A stretch of 64,000 nt of DNA from NCBI GenBank assembly GCA_023053545.1, contig JAKZAN010000235.1, forward strand, positions 1 to 64,000, given 5' to 3'. The stretch is from Lepidurus packardi. Its lineage: Eukaryota > Arthropoda > Branchiopoda > Notostraca > Triopsidae. Every line of letters begins with the position of its first letter. Position 1 is the first letter of the stretch. The position numbers and the translations under genes were made by a program. Below are positions 35,277 through 46,087 of this stretch, in pieces. Under the pieces are notes generated by a model. The model ran no database searches, was not told the DNA's origin, and saw nothing but the letters and a program-made list of their open reading frames with translations.

Positions 35277-36332
35277 ATGGCTATTATTATTACTGCTGCA
35301 ACTAGTGAAATAGATTCTACTCGGCTGTTGCTTCGGTCTTACGAATTGAAACCGTGGTTACTGCGGTGGTTAGTGGTGAGGGTTCTGTCCAGTTTTTTGG
35401 GTAAGGGATAGACTGCGCTTCTTGTTGACAGTTAATGGTGCGAATCGACTATTTTTGTATTCCTCAACGCATTTCAGGCGAGAACTAACCAGCAATTCCT
35501 GGATGCTGCCTGGGTATTCTGGATTACAGTCGGTTTTGTCAGTACTCGCAAACCTGCACAAACCTGCCAAATAGGAGCTATTCGCCGATTAGCGATCATG
35601 AACACTGCTGCTCTAACAGGGAAACTGTGTAGTTGTCGTGCTTCGCAATCTTTTATCGATGACTACCGATCTTGAGAATCGATAGGAATGGCTCGAAGGG
35701 CTGTTATCATAAATCTGGTTCATGGTCTTGGGGCGTACGGTAGTGCTATTAGTGATTTTGGGGGCTGTTTCGCATAGAGCCACACTGTTTTGTTTCTATA
35801 AACCCAAGGTGACTAAATGCTAATCTGTATGCTCTCTGAACCTGCTGTACCAGGACTCCCGATATTACTATATTGCCCTTTTTAGTTAGGTGTTTTTTGT
35901 CAGCATCGACCTTAGCAGTCGGTCCTGACCTTACCGGAACAAGTGGGCTCTATTTTTACGGAGTTATGATGCCTACTAAAAAGACAGTCTTGTAGGGAGA
36001 GATTGTGTTTCGAGGTCAGGAATCACATTTTTAAGGGATCGTGTGAAAGTTGCCAAGCTGTAGATAAGTAGAAGATTAGACTGTCTCGTTCTGGATAGTA
36101 ATCCATCAGCGTTGCTATTAGAACTATAAGGAATAAAGGGATTCTGAGGAGGCGGAGTAGGAGGGACTAAAGGAATAGATTGGTTTTGGGCGTAGTTATT
36201 ATTATTATAATTATTGATGATGTTGAATCGTGGAGGCAACTCCCTGACCCTGCATGAGTGACTCTGTGGACGGATGTCGAGATTATTGGTATGATGATGA
36301 TTTTATTGTGACTGAATCTATGTGTAGTGCAT
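35133..36332 (-). CDS. Unknown protein with Pro/Asn-rich N-terminus
   Basis: A single exon of 399 codons from ATG 36332 to TGA 35133. Not recognised. Residues 35-75 are Asn/Tyr and then Pro-rich (NIINNYNNNNYAQNQ, PLVPPTPPPQNPF). Residues 80-160 look helical and folded (SNLLLIYSLATFTRSLKNVI, LKRAIEEYRESWYSRFREH). The middle is Ser/Thr-rich and the last 40 residues form a basic helix (LIKDKIRLINCELAIKVSKQ). Its 3' end overlaps a possible small gene on the other strand. Many Glu are TAA/TAG. Confidence 0.65.
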
Positions 36333-36793
36333 GTGATAGCTGTGTGTGTGTGTGTGTGTGTGTATTTGCTATTTATTTTTTGTGGGAAAGTGTGGAAAAT
36401 AATATACATACAATAATGTATACACTTATTTAGGGCATAGCTTTTGGGTATAGTAGTATTGTTATTTTTTTATTGTGATAGATTGGTAGAGGATTAACAA
36501 AAAACCTAGTCAATAAAAAGAATAAAAAAAGATGAAATTAGTATCACATCCTGAAAGATTGGGAAAAAGATAGGAGATAATTATGAAGAAAACTTATACA
36601 CATGTATGTATATATATTATTTATAAAAAATAAGAGTATTAGCTCAAAAGTAACGCAATCTGAAGTTTAAATAACCCTATATAGACTATCCAAGTACCCC
36701 CCTTAATTTGGGCATTCCAGTCTCTAATAACACTTATCACATTTTCCCATACATCCGCACTTAGAAACAATATACTAATTCTCAGAACACACC
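36333..36793. other. Divergent AT-rich spacer
   Basis: Spacer between divergently transcribed genes. Contains a (TG)n microsatellite and AT-rich sequence; no gene seen. Both promoters should be here. Confidence 0.6.
36341..36363. repeat. (TG)n microsatellite
   Basis: An uninterrupted dinucleotide repeat of about eleven TG units, just upstream of the minus-strand start at 36332. Confidence 0.95.
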
Positions 36794-38932
36794 ATGTCCA
36801 TCTAAGAAATAGAAACACCTCTTCATAATGATGATTTGCCTGAGAACGCCAATACTCTCAAGGACTAACTCGATGGTTTTATGGCTGAAAACGGATCTTA
36901 TTCCATGGGTTCATTCCCTTCGAATCCATCCCTCCCTGCCAAATCGACATAAAATATTGTTTCTCTCGCCGAGGAATTGAATGCCTAATATGGCAAAAAC
37001 TAGGAGGAATAGTCACAAGCAGCAGCAAACACTTCTCCTAAACAATAACCAAAGGGTGGCTAATAGCAACAAAAAGACGAACAGAATTCGAATCAGAATT
37101 CGGAGATTCCTTGCGATCATAACAATACCGAAACAACCACTATGAACACTGAATAAGGCATCCAGGAGGAGAGTCCTCAAAGGAATGATGAAAACAACCC
37201 TCCGTAAACGATTAATGAAGGGAATCCTTAACCCCCTTCATTCAATAGCAGTGAAACAGTGGTTCAAGCCCATCAGAATAGAGAAGCGTATAGCAAGAAA
37301 ATACCATAGATATTGAATACAAAGGATTCTACTCCCAATGAAGTGGTTCAGCAGGTTCATGTAGAATAGTCTGTATAGAATAATCGAACACGGACTTTCC
37401 CTCAGGAATAGACCCGAGGTATCGAATCCTTCATGAAACGACAACTCGAAGGAGCGACAGACCTCATCAATAAGACCAAAGAGAAGCTAACTAAAATAAC
37501 GAAAAACGAGACAGATATCGCTTAAGCAATGACTCAGACAAAAATTGCATACTCCCGCAAAAAATAAAACTATACCCTTCTCAAGGAATGGGACCAGAGA
37601 CGTGCAGAATCCCTAGGACTGCACAAAAGCCTAATATAATAACTGCAAAAGGAGACAGATAATAATATCAAGAGTTCATTGGACAACCTCGACATCTATA
37701 CTAGTTTCTTCAGGTAAAAAGTAAAGCAGTAGGAGAAGTACTCGGCACACCCCATCATCAATACGCGGTTCCTGACTCAGAACAACGATGTGAGCAAGAA
37801 CATCTACATCAACTGCAGTGTCCTTCTGAACTCGCTCAGCGATTAGAATATGGAGAGATGCAAGAAATCCCAGACCTTCGCACAGTTCATCAAGAAGAAT
37901 ATCATCAATGACCTCATCTAGGATCATCTTAAAAAAAGTACCACCCTCATCTTTACAGCCTAATTTCCCTTTATTTATTCAAAACACAGCTCAAGTTGAA
38001 CTCTTGAAGATCCGATAGAAAATAAGTAGCCTCAAGTCTGCACTCCAGAAATCTAATGCTGACACCGAACAGAAAACTGTAGAACTAGCCACCCGATTTA
38101 ACTAGGCAACCCAGCAACAACAACAAAGCGACTCCAGGAATCCTGTAGATTTCTACCAGCACCAACTAGCTTTTCTCAGGAAATCTGCTGAGCAGACTAA
38201 TCTACAGAAGAAACTGGGGCTTCTCATCGCAGAGTACCTGGATAGTGCCATGAAAGAGTAAGCCCTGAGATCGCAGGTACTAAAAAAAGCTATCAACCTG
38301 TACACTGGTGCTCTTAAAGATACTTACGGGATCTAGATTGACAAATAAGCTCTGGAACAGCTGCATAAACAGGACGAGGCTCGTTTCATTCCCGAGTATT
38401 ACGCTGTTGAAGAGTTACTGAACTCACGGACCCTCTACTTCATCAAATAGAAACTCAACATCCTGGATAAAGAGTTGACTTTCACATAACTCAACTCATT
38501 TCTGCAATCGTAATAAAACACACACACATAATTCAAAATTCACTGCTGTTTACTACTTTTTATAGGTTCGGATCTATCACATTCGATAGTCGGTTGTTAA
38601 TGCTGAAGGATTACCCTGTCATGCAAGAACTGGGGAGGGATAGGACACAGCCGTGCACTCTTAGAGTTACGGTCGACCGATATCTGCACCTCACTTACTG
38701 TTCCCTTGAAGACGAGTCCTATCCGGCTCCCAACTAGTCCTTACGAGTTGACCGGCTCCTCGAAATCACTAAATCTGGGGAATGCAGTGTGGAGATCCGA
38801 AAGAAGGAAGAGAAAAAAGGGATGATGGGGTATTGGATGCGGTAACAGAAAACCGAACCCGTCCTGATGGTGAGATTCGGGAAGAAAGATACGATGGAGG
38901 AGTTCCTACTCTTCATGCAGAGTCTTGTCTGA
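36794..38932 (+). CDS. Coiled-coil protein with C-terminal PH-like domain
   Basis: Exons 36794-37937, 37990-38509 and 38566-38932, introns of 52 and 56 nt (GTACC to ACAG, GTAAT to ATAG), exactly 676 codons. The first 190 residues are acidic, N/Q-rich and disordered. Residues about 210-330 are a coiled coil (NKTKEKLTKITKNETDIAEA) followed by a helical region (SLDNLDIYTSFFREKVKQEE) that resembles a BAR/F-BAR-type bundle. A second coil covers residues 380-550. The last 120 residues read like a pleckstrin-homology domain: short strands RVTVDRYLHLTY, LRVDRLLEITKSGECSVEIR, VLMVRFGKKDTMEEFLLFMQ. A membrane-binding, cytoskeleton-linked adaptor would fit, but this is inference from architecture. Confidence 0.72.
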
Positions 38933-39108
38933 TCATCGGTCCACTTCCTGATGTTGTATATATATAGCAGTAGACTGGGGGTTTGTTTTTTTCCAACAAC
39001 TAAGAAAAAATAAATAATATTTTTTGAATAATCTATCTTGCCATCGATAATAATATTGATATATATTTGAAAAAATAATAATAAACACACGCCAAGACTA
39101 TACGGAAC

Positions 39109-39744
39109 ATGACAACATCCGAGTCAACTGCCCAGCCCTTCAACTTCCAACTAACAACTATAATCATGGTTTTCGTTGCAGCCCTCTTCTCCACATGTCT
39201 CTGCGAACTCGTCATGTGGTTCTTCGTCTACCGCAAAGAAGACTACAGGCTTCTCAAGAGTAATCACTATCATATCATCATCATCATCGCAATAATGCAC
39301 ATCTAAAATCCCACTACAGACGAAATCGAAAGACTCAACAAGAAAGTAGAGAAAAAACGCAACATCCATGTCATCCAGACCCAGAACAAAACCCATGAGA
39401 AGAAACTCAACGCAGTAGAGACGCAACTCAAAAGTCTCAACCAAGAGATGACAGGCAAGTCGATGAAGTTCAACCTCCTGATCGGGCTGTTCATGCTGGT
39501 GTTCATCAACTTCGTGGGAGGACAGTTCCAAGGTCAGATAGTGGCTAAACTCCCTTTCACTCCGTTCTCGATGATCCAGGGCATCACACACAGGAACATC
39601 CCTGGCGATGACTTTACCGACGCGTCGTATCTGTTCTTCTACATAACATCGGCCTTCCTGTTCAGGTCGAACGTCAAGAAGATATTCGGATTCGAGCCTC
39701 CCGTAAGTGCAGTATCGATGTTCGAGGCTCCGAAACAGAACTGA
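39109..39744 (+). CDS. TMCO1: TMCO1/EMC3-superfamily ER membrane protein
   Basis: TMCO1 is an ER protein of the Oxa1 superfamily, described as a calcium-load-activated channel and as part of the multipass translocon. Exons 39109-39259 and 39320-39744 with a 60-nt intron; 191 codons against 188 in human. Three hydrophobic segments flank a long coiled coil, as in the family: TTIIMVFVAALFSTCLCELV, then WFFVYRKEDYRLLK, the helix RLNKKVEKKRNIHVIQ, LLIGLFMLVFINFVGG, and the nearly invariant VAKLPFTPFSMIQGITHRNI with GDDFTDASYLFFYI. The final KKIFGFEPP matches KKILGLAPS. The identification is secure. Confidence 0.95.
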
Positions 39745-41098
39745 TCTGTCCCTATACTGATGTATATGATATTTGAATTGCGATAGTGGTCAATGGGATG
39801 GATAAAGGTCAAAAGTCAAGAGAATGATTGAGTAATTATTGATGATGAAATACCAATGTAGGCGTAGAGGTAATCTTGAGTTTATCGATTATATCAAAAA
39901 TAATTATTCTGTATTGAACATATAAGCATAGCCAAAAAACAACTTAAGAGGCATATCCTGTAAAATTATACACCGAAAACCATAAGGAGATTACGTATTA
40001 AAAAAGATATGCTCTTTTATCCTTTTCTGATGTGACATACTATGCATATCCCATATCGCAATAACAGAACAACAACGCATTCTGCGGATGTCTTTGGGGG
40101 GAACTCACACTCTCTCGAAACACAATAAATAATGGGGATACCTGTATATTCTAGAATATCCCACCTCTTTGATATCTTCTCCCTTCAGCAGTATTATTGT
40201 TTGCTAAAGTAAAAGAAAATGGGAAATAGGCTGACTAAATTTATTCATCATCCATTATTAATAGGAGAATGGTTCTGTTAGATCATGGTCCCTATCCCTT
40301 GCACATATCCTAACGACATTTTATTGGAGCTCACTTTAATACTGGGTATTGGAGTTGTATCTAAATGACCATGGGTAACTCAGGGTTTCAAAAGAGATAG
40401 AAGATAACAAAACCAACCAGAAAGACGCGGACCATAAAGTGTCTAAGTATAGAAGGATCGTACGTAACAAACAAACCCAAACGGCCCTCCCAATAATGAC
40501 CACCTCATAAATTCAATAACCAGAATATTCTAGTACATGAAAATCATTAAAACATCATCATCATTATAATAATAATAATAATATTACATATAAATATATA
40601 CACATGCCAATAAAAAAAGACACTAAAAATAAATAATGAAAAAATAATAACAATATCTTATTATTGGTTTGTTGAGATGTTCCATGGAGATCTTTAATAA
40701 CAAAAACAAAATACAATATAACAGAAACCACCAATTAGTCATAATAATACAACGACGGCACAGCTTGCCAATCATCATTGGGTTGGTTTGTAGATGCGTG
40801 TTTTGCGAGTCCAAACCTATGGTCTATACCTTTTGGCTGTCCAGGGGATTTTTCCCAACACATCCTCCCTCCAGTTTCCTAAAACGGTTACCCTATTGCC
40901 TCGACAATGCCCAAACCCACCAAATAAAAAAATAGCCATACTACTAACAACTACCCATCCAATAATCCCTCCACCACCGTCCCACCACTGCCAAATTATA
41001 TATATATACATTAATAATCGAGATACCTCTATTATATATAATATCGCATCGCCAAAAATTAAAGAAAATAAAAGAAAAATCAATTCCAAAGAACATCA
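39745..41098. other. Large non-coding spacer, no gene recognised
   Basis: 1354 bases without a convincing gene. 39745-40790 has stops in all frames and AT-rich sequence. 40790-40990 is richer in GC and Pro-coding-like (PPSSFLKRL, HPIIPPPPSHH in different frames) but has no consistent frame, start or splice pattern. No tRNA arms or snRNA boxes recognised. Confidence 0.55.
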
Positions 41099-41854
41099 AT
41101 GAACACTTCACCTCACTCAGATTTCATACCTCGTCGCGATACCTTTTTTGAACTTGATGAACTCTCCACTGCTCTCCTCTCTAATAGACCATCTCATTCT
41201 CTAAGGTTCATATGCTCTTTCCCTGAAATACCTCTCCCCAATGAGCCTATCTGCAGGGGGGGCAATGAAAAGCTGTTCTCGGAACTTGATGGGCTGGCCT
41301 TCAATGGGCCTTGTCCCAACCTGGAGATGGATGAATACTTGCCTGTACAGGTGTTTAGGGAAGCCGAAGAGTCCAATGTTCCGAATATTCCAAGCCATTC
41401 CCATCTCTCGCCCAACAGTACAGACGCTGAGGAAGTCCCACAGGCTTAGAAATCCATCGTCGAGACTGAGAAGCCCCCCAAAAAGGTAGGAGGGGGATGC
41501 AGCTGCAAGAAAACCGGGTGTCTCAAGATGTACTGCGAATGTTTCGCTAACGGGCTCATCTGCACTTAAGAGTGTAGCTGTTGCAATTGCTCAAACTTCG
41601 AGCACAACCATGATGTCCGATAAAAAGCCAGGCAAGTAGCAGAACAACGTCATCGGCAGGCATATTACAACCCTCTTGACGGAGGTATCAAAAAAAGGTG
41701 CCACTGCAAGAAGACACAGTGCCAGAAAAAGTACTGCGAATGTTTCAATAGTGGGGTTCCTTGTAACGAGCTATGCAAGTGTGAAGATTGTGAAAATGGG
41801 AGTTGCAACAGCCATCATTAAAAGAAGAGAAGCTACGAACCCATAGCGACTGAG
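41099..41854 (+). CDS. CRC-domain (tesmin/TSO1-like CXC) DNA-binding protein
   Basis: A 251-codon single exon. Tesmin/TSO1/LIN54 proteins bind DNA at CHR-type sites through two cysteine-rich CXC repeats and regulate cell-cycle genes. Both repeats are present: CSCKKTGCLKMYCECFANG then CTEECSCCNC (residues about 130-165), and CHCKKTQCQKKYCECFNSG then CNELCKCEDC (about 195-225). The spacer between them is short and lacks the RNPxAFxPK phrase of animal and plant proteins; instead it reads AYYNPLDGGIKK. The N-terminal half is Ser/Pro-rich and acidic. The Glu of CTEEC is partly TAA. LIN54-like relatives in ciliates are candidates. The DNA-binding call is firm, target sites unknown. Confidence 0.9.
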
Positions 41855-42193
41855 TCACTGATGCACTGACTGGACTGACTGGAAACCTGATTTTTTCTGA
41901 TTAATTTCTTTCTTACTGCCAATACATATACCCAAATATTTATTAATATAATACTCCAATAAATAAAAAAAATAAAAGAATCTGTACCAAAAAATGATTG
42001 TTAACAATCCTGACCAGAGAGAGAGAGTATCCAAACATATTTGGCATATCTATTGCTAAAACCCTGTTTTTAGTCTTTGATATCGATACTTGTATAAATA
42101 TACCATATATTAGGAGTTCAATTGTGATTAGTGTGTGTAGATATATATAAACAACACTCCATATTCTGACACTATTATGTGTGTTAAAACTGA
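41855..42193. other. Convergent AT-rich spacer
   Basis: Spacer between the 3' ends of the CRC-protein gene and the rhomboid-like gene. AT-rich with a GAGAGAGAGAG tract near 42017. No gene seen. Confidence 0.55.
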
Positions 42194-43063
42194 TCAGAAG
42201 ATATTAGCGTTGGGAGTAGAACTGGTTGATGCACTTGGTCCTGTCATGAATATGAAGTAGAGTTCCGCCAAGACCAGTCCGCAGAACACTATTACAAAAC
42301 CTACTCGTAATCCTATTTAGCAAGCACCGTCAGAGATGGTTTTCGCGAAACCACTCAGCAATATCCCAGCTACCAAGCCCCCGAGAAGGCTCTTTTCGCT
42401 TACGCTGGTGCATACTATAAAGATGATCATGAGTAGGAATCCCCAGATCATGAGTGATACGAGGGTATTCCAGCGTATTAATTGGTTTGTAGCGCTCAAG
42501 GCTCGGTGGTTGATTATATGGTACCCGAAACAGCACCCGATTAGACAGAGGATGCCTGCATAAGGACCGACGAATATAGATTCTGTGTCGTGACCCAGAC
42601 AGGTCTAGGTCATGTTCCCGAAAATGCCTCCGAGTAGGAAAACTAAAACTGTCATCAAGGGACCAAAGGAGTATTCAGCTCTGGTGCTCGCGAACAGCAT
42701 TCCTCCTATGCTTGCGAAAACTGCCAGCAGATTCTCTTGCAGGAAAATGCCGACCAGCCATCTATCTACTTAGTAATTGTTTATGATGAGCTACCTCATC
42801 GGGGCCCGCATCCAGACTAGATCTTCTGCGTATAATTCTAACAGCGAAAGTGACTGCCGAGAAATATTCCCCTATATTAGGATCAGTTCTATGATGAATG
42901 TCAAGGCGAAGAGACAGCTCAGGTAAACACTGATGGAATTTATCTGAATCAGCGGGCAACAGGTTAGAGTAAGCATTTAGACGAAGGTTTCATGCCGTGG
43001 GTTGGGAACCAAAGTACATCCACTCAGGAAAGGCACACGATTTTTCTGGCATATTTCGAACAT
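42194..43063 (-). CDS. Rhomboid-like membrane protein, predicted inactive
   Basis: A 289-codon single exon with six to seven hydrophobic segments in the order of a rhomboid. After the first TM (LSCLFALTFIIELILI) there is WMRAPMRELIINNYEVDRWL, at the place of the W-R loop, then LQENLLAVFASIGGMLF and RAEYSFGP, corresponding to the HN...E..YG region. In active proteases TM4 carries GASG with the catalytic serine; here it is VGPYAGILCLIG, so the serine is Tyr and a proline precedes it, as in iRhoms (GPxG). TM6 reads LLGGLVAGILL without the catalytic histidine. It is therefore probably a pseudoprotease in ER or Golgi traffic, though distant relationship to derlins or other rhomboid-like families is possible. 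Confidence 0.68.
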
Positions 43064-43463
43064 CTAGGGACTGACTGGAGGGGACGAGGAGACGACATAA
43101 TCGAAACTGGCGATAAAAAGTGCATCACTGACAGAGTTGGCTTCCTGTGCCTGTTGCGAGGGAGGGTAGTGCAGAGAGTGGGGAGATTGGACTTAGTTTT
43201 AGTGAGCATCAGTCATATGGATTTATGTATTAAATTTCGAATTCAATAATAATGTTATTGTCCATCATAATGAATTATGGGGGGTAGCTCTATAGAAAAA
43301 TATGGAAGTTTGTAGCTGGGTTCAGAAATCAATAAAACAAAACCCATTAAATACTATTCTAGTCAGAGTATATTTAGAAAAGGGATCCTAGAATCAATAG
43401 AAACTAAAGATTTGTATTTAGTGTCTTGAGGGCAGTATACTTCGTTCAGGATCTTGAAGTGTT
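43064..43463. other. Non-coding spacer
   Basis: Between two minus-strand genes. 43100-43210 is GC-richer than usual and open on the minus strand upstream of the rhomboid-like start (phrases such as MHFLSPVSIMSSPRPLQS), so the rhomboid-like gene could have a further 5' exon; otherwise nothing recognised. Confidence 0.4.
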
Positions 43464-44525
43464 TCAGATATGCTGGGTATTAAAGATATAGTCCCAGAAA
43501 GGGTTGGTCACACCGAACCCTCGTCCGGAGTCTTTGAAATGGTGTTTTAAGTGCCATTTCTTCATGAAGCACAATGGTCCAAAACTAGTTTCCCAGCCAA
43601 AATGAAAATAGTAATGTAATGCATCGTAGGCAGTCAAAGCCATCAGAAGTCCAAACCCGAATCCGAGTGCAGGGGGGAATCCTAGTATCCGAGTTACGAA
43701 CACATCGAGTAAGATCTCCACGATGACCACTTTCAGCATGCCAAGTGCCACTGTCAGTTCGTTATGAGGAAAAGCATGGTGAATACCATGAGCATCTACG
43801 ATTTTTCTAACAACTGAAGGGTTTAGTTGTTCTGCTTTCATAACAAGTTCTGGATGGAGTACGAATCGATGGAAATAGTACTAGATGAGGGTCCAGACGA
43901 CCACACCCAAGAGCATGCAACCAGTGAAGCACGTAATTGAAGATGCTGTTACAAAAGCCCCCGAATAGATTGCTCTGGCGAGTATAAAGACCAGCATCAG
44001 GGAACATTGGAACATGTTTGTCCAGAAGTCCTTCATTCTGTATTTGTCCTGAACTGGATCTTCATGGAGGATTAAGGGTTTGCCTTTGTTGCTCTTCATC
44101 AACTTCGGGAATTTTAGAAATGTGGAGAGAGACTCCATGTCGAAGCCCTCAACCTGTGGCAGGATGGGTTTTGTGAAGTCCAACGCATTTTTCATTTTTA
44201 TGTGTTTTAAGTAGTCTTTGTTTTCTGATATCTCCTGCTAAATATCATCAGATGATGTGGTAGAAGACTGATCCGACTGATGATTATTAGCTTTCCTTCT
44301 GCCTATGGCGTGATCAAGCACAAACAGCCTCGCATTCAGACTATGTTCAGTATTCTCGAACGGTTTTCGCAAGTCCTGATGCCGATAATTATCAAGCATC
44401 CCATTACCTCCGGGATGATTGAAGTTGGTTAGGTCTAGTACGAGATCTCCAAAGTATACAACTTTGCGAGAGTCTAAGGCTTCGATCTATCGTGAAGTGA
44501 GTTATGTGAGGGAGCCTGAGGCCAT
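43464..44525 (-). CDS. FA2H: Fatty acid 2-hydroxylase with cytochrome b5 domain
   Basis: This ER enzyme hydroxylates the alpha carbon of fatty acids destined for sphingolipids. A 353-codon single exon (human 372). Residues 25-85 form a cytochrome b5 domain with both heme-ligand motifs, NFNHPGG and TEHSLNA. The C-terminal hydroxylase domain has TM segments (SLMLVFILARAIYSGAFV, GCMLLGVVVWTLIEYYF) and the di-iron histidine boxes: HRFVLH, HGIHHAFPH, HYYFHF and HLKHHFKD. The E of LIEYYFHR, invariant in the family, is a TAG at 43881-43883. Domain order is as in Scs7/FA2H. The assignment is secure. Confidence 0.94.
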
Positions 44526-45017
44526 TGACCTGATAAAGTATATAAACTCAATAATCAGGGCAAATCTGTCATCATTAATCCTATTTCTTAACCTTTAAAG
44601 GTCGTCCGATTTTTCTGATATCTTTAGGATATAGATTTATGAAAGGGGTCAGGAAAAAAAGAAGAAGAATGCGCAATCACACCTATACTAACCCTGACAA
44701 CAACAATACTGTCCTTAACCGACCCCATTCCCACACACGAGATGGATCAACAATGTGTGCCAATCTACATCTTTATCGATAACTATCTATCTTCAAATAT
44801 TTTATGGAGTACCAAGGTGTTGTGTTTATCAAACTTACAACAAAATGTAGTCTAAAAATTATCGTCCCTTAATACTCCGCCCCCCATCAGATTATACATA
44901 CAAAACTCAAAGATCGACTAAGAAGGGGGAGGTCTAAAGTCAATAAAAAATTATGCACATAACGATAATTCAGAACAAAGAGTATCTAAGTAAATATATA
45001 CACATTTTCTGTTACGG
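44526..45017. other. Non-coding spacer
   Basis: AT-rich stretch upstream of the FA2H start and before the GC-rich foldable island. No reading frame with coding character. Confidence 0.6.
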
Positions 45018-45113
45018 TTACTCGACGGATATCCGTTGCCGGCAACCGTGACTACTGTCTGTCGAGTAGATCCTGTGTAAGTCTACCCCGCCGAAGCACA
45101 ACCCCAGGATCTA
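45018..45113. ncRNA. Candidate structured RNA, unknown class
   Basis: A GC-rich island inside about 1 kb of AT-rich non-coding DNA. Two consecutive long-range stems can be drawn: TACTCGAC (45019-45026) with GTCGAGTA (45061-45068), and AGATCCTG (45068-45075) with CAGGATCT (45105-45112). Inside the first stem sit two perfect palindromes, CGGATATCCG (45026-45035) and GTTGCCGGCAAC (45035-45046). No reading frame covers the island. I compared it by eye with U1, U2, U4, U5, U6, SRP, RNase P and telomerase RNA landmarks and found no convincing match. Strand is not determined. A regulatory DNA palindrome cluster is the alternative. Confidence 0.4.
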
Positions 45114-45537
45114 TCTATTGTATACTCATATCTGCGTAGAACACTATGCATAAAAAATGTTTTACCCCCTTGTCCAGAGTACTAAATAAAATATAACCAA
45201 AAAAAATAATGCCCAACCGTCGAAGAACAATAAGGAACTATCTTTAATTTATTTATTTATACACATTCAAAAAACGTTTCAGAAGAAAAAATCCGAGGGT
45301 TTTTTCTCTCTTTCTCTCTCTCTTATTATCAATGAAACACACAACCATAAATCCAATAAAATGATTGTTTTAATCCTATAAACATTAAATTACAAAGCTA
45401 AAAAAATAGAGAGAAAGGCATAAAAACCATAGCCAAAAGTACCATAATAAAAAACATCAAAAACAATAAACTACTATCTCTCCGTCTTCCCACAGACTAC
45501 ACACTTCGAAACCCTATCACTACTACAAAACCCTATC

Positions 45538-45771
45538 ATGAAACAGACCAAACCCCAAGTCCAAAGATCACAGTATATTCTGGGCATCCGCAACGGCAGA
45601 GTCTACAGGATATTCCTCGATGATCTCAAGTCTATCAAGATGAGGAACGCCAAACCCAGACCTCCGGTGCCTCAGTTCTTCCAAAACAAAGAACAAACCC
45701 CTGAGACTTCGGAAGCCTAGTCAGAAACTGAGATTGACTTCGTCAATTACGGGATCATCGAAACGTGTTGA
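45538..45771 (+). CDS. Small basic protein, unknown function
   Basis: A 77-codon frame from ATG 45538 to TGA 45771 with good composition: ILGIRNGRVYRIFLDDLKSI, a basic Pro-rich middle (MRNAKPRPPVPQFF) and an acidic end (PETSEAESETEIDFVNYG). It might be a first exon joined to a later exon near 45937, but no standard GTA donor is present, so the short form is reported. Function unknown. Confidence 0.5.
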
Positions 45772-45801
45772 GAACTAAAAACTCCAAAAGGCCAGACTTC
45801 G

Positions 45802-45851
45802 ACAGGATTTTTTTTAATCCTGTTAAAAAATCACAAAAATTCTTTTGTGAT
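45802..45851. repeat. Two adjacent perfect hairpins
   Basis: ACAGGATT (45802-45809) pairs with AATCCTGT (45816-45823) around six T. Only six bases later ATCACAAAA (45830-45838) pairs perfectly with TTTTGTGAT (45843-45851) around ATTC. They lie 30 bases after the stop of the 77-codon gene and could act in 3' end formation or mark a small RNA. Confidence 0.6.
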
Positions 45852-45937
45852 GGAATTTATTATCCAATTTTTATATACAAAACTCTAAACTGCTTTTTTT
45901 TATTCAATCGTTCTATGTTTGCATACTCTGTAAAGGT

Positions 45938-46087
45938 ATGGTGTTTGTCTCGACTACCGACAGTAAGTTGTGGTTGTGGATGGGAGTCCCGAAGCTGCCT
46001 CTTATTGAGGAGTTATTAGTGTATTTACAAGATATTCATGTAGTGGGAAGTTTCTCTTTTTCTTTTGATTTTTTTACAGCAGTGTGA
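45938..46087 (+). CDS. Possible short gene or exon
   Basis: A 49-codon frame from ATG 45938 (VFVSTTDSKLWLWMGVPKLP, IEELLVYLQDIHVVGSF) to TGA 46087; the frame is open upstream to 45853. The first 80 bases are GC-richer than the surroundings. It may be an exon of the preceding small gene. Weak. Confidence 0.25.
   Translation: MVFVSTTDSKLWLWMGVPKLPLIEELLVYLQDIHVVGSFSFSFDFFTAV

Noticed and set aside
35277-35700. Plus-strand frame starting right after the TGA at 35274 (MAIIITAATSEID...)
   Set aside because: It lies entirely antisense to a well-formed 399-codon minus-strand gene whose composition is clearly better; a read-through of TGA would be needed to join it to the frame before.
40794-41102. 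Proline-rich plus-strand frame
   Set aside because: No splice pattern, homology or consistent composition; it changes character abruptly and runs into AT-repeat sequence just before the CRC-protein start.
45094-45106. Telomerase RNA template (CAACCCC within the foldable island)
   Set aside because: Only eight of the nine Tetrahymena-type template bases match, the motif sits at the base of a stem, and the typical flanking helices and pseudoknot are not apparent. One short C-rich string is not enough.
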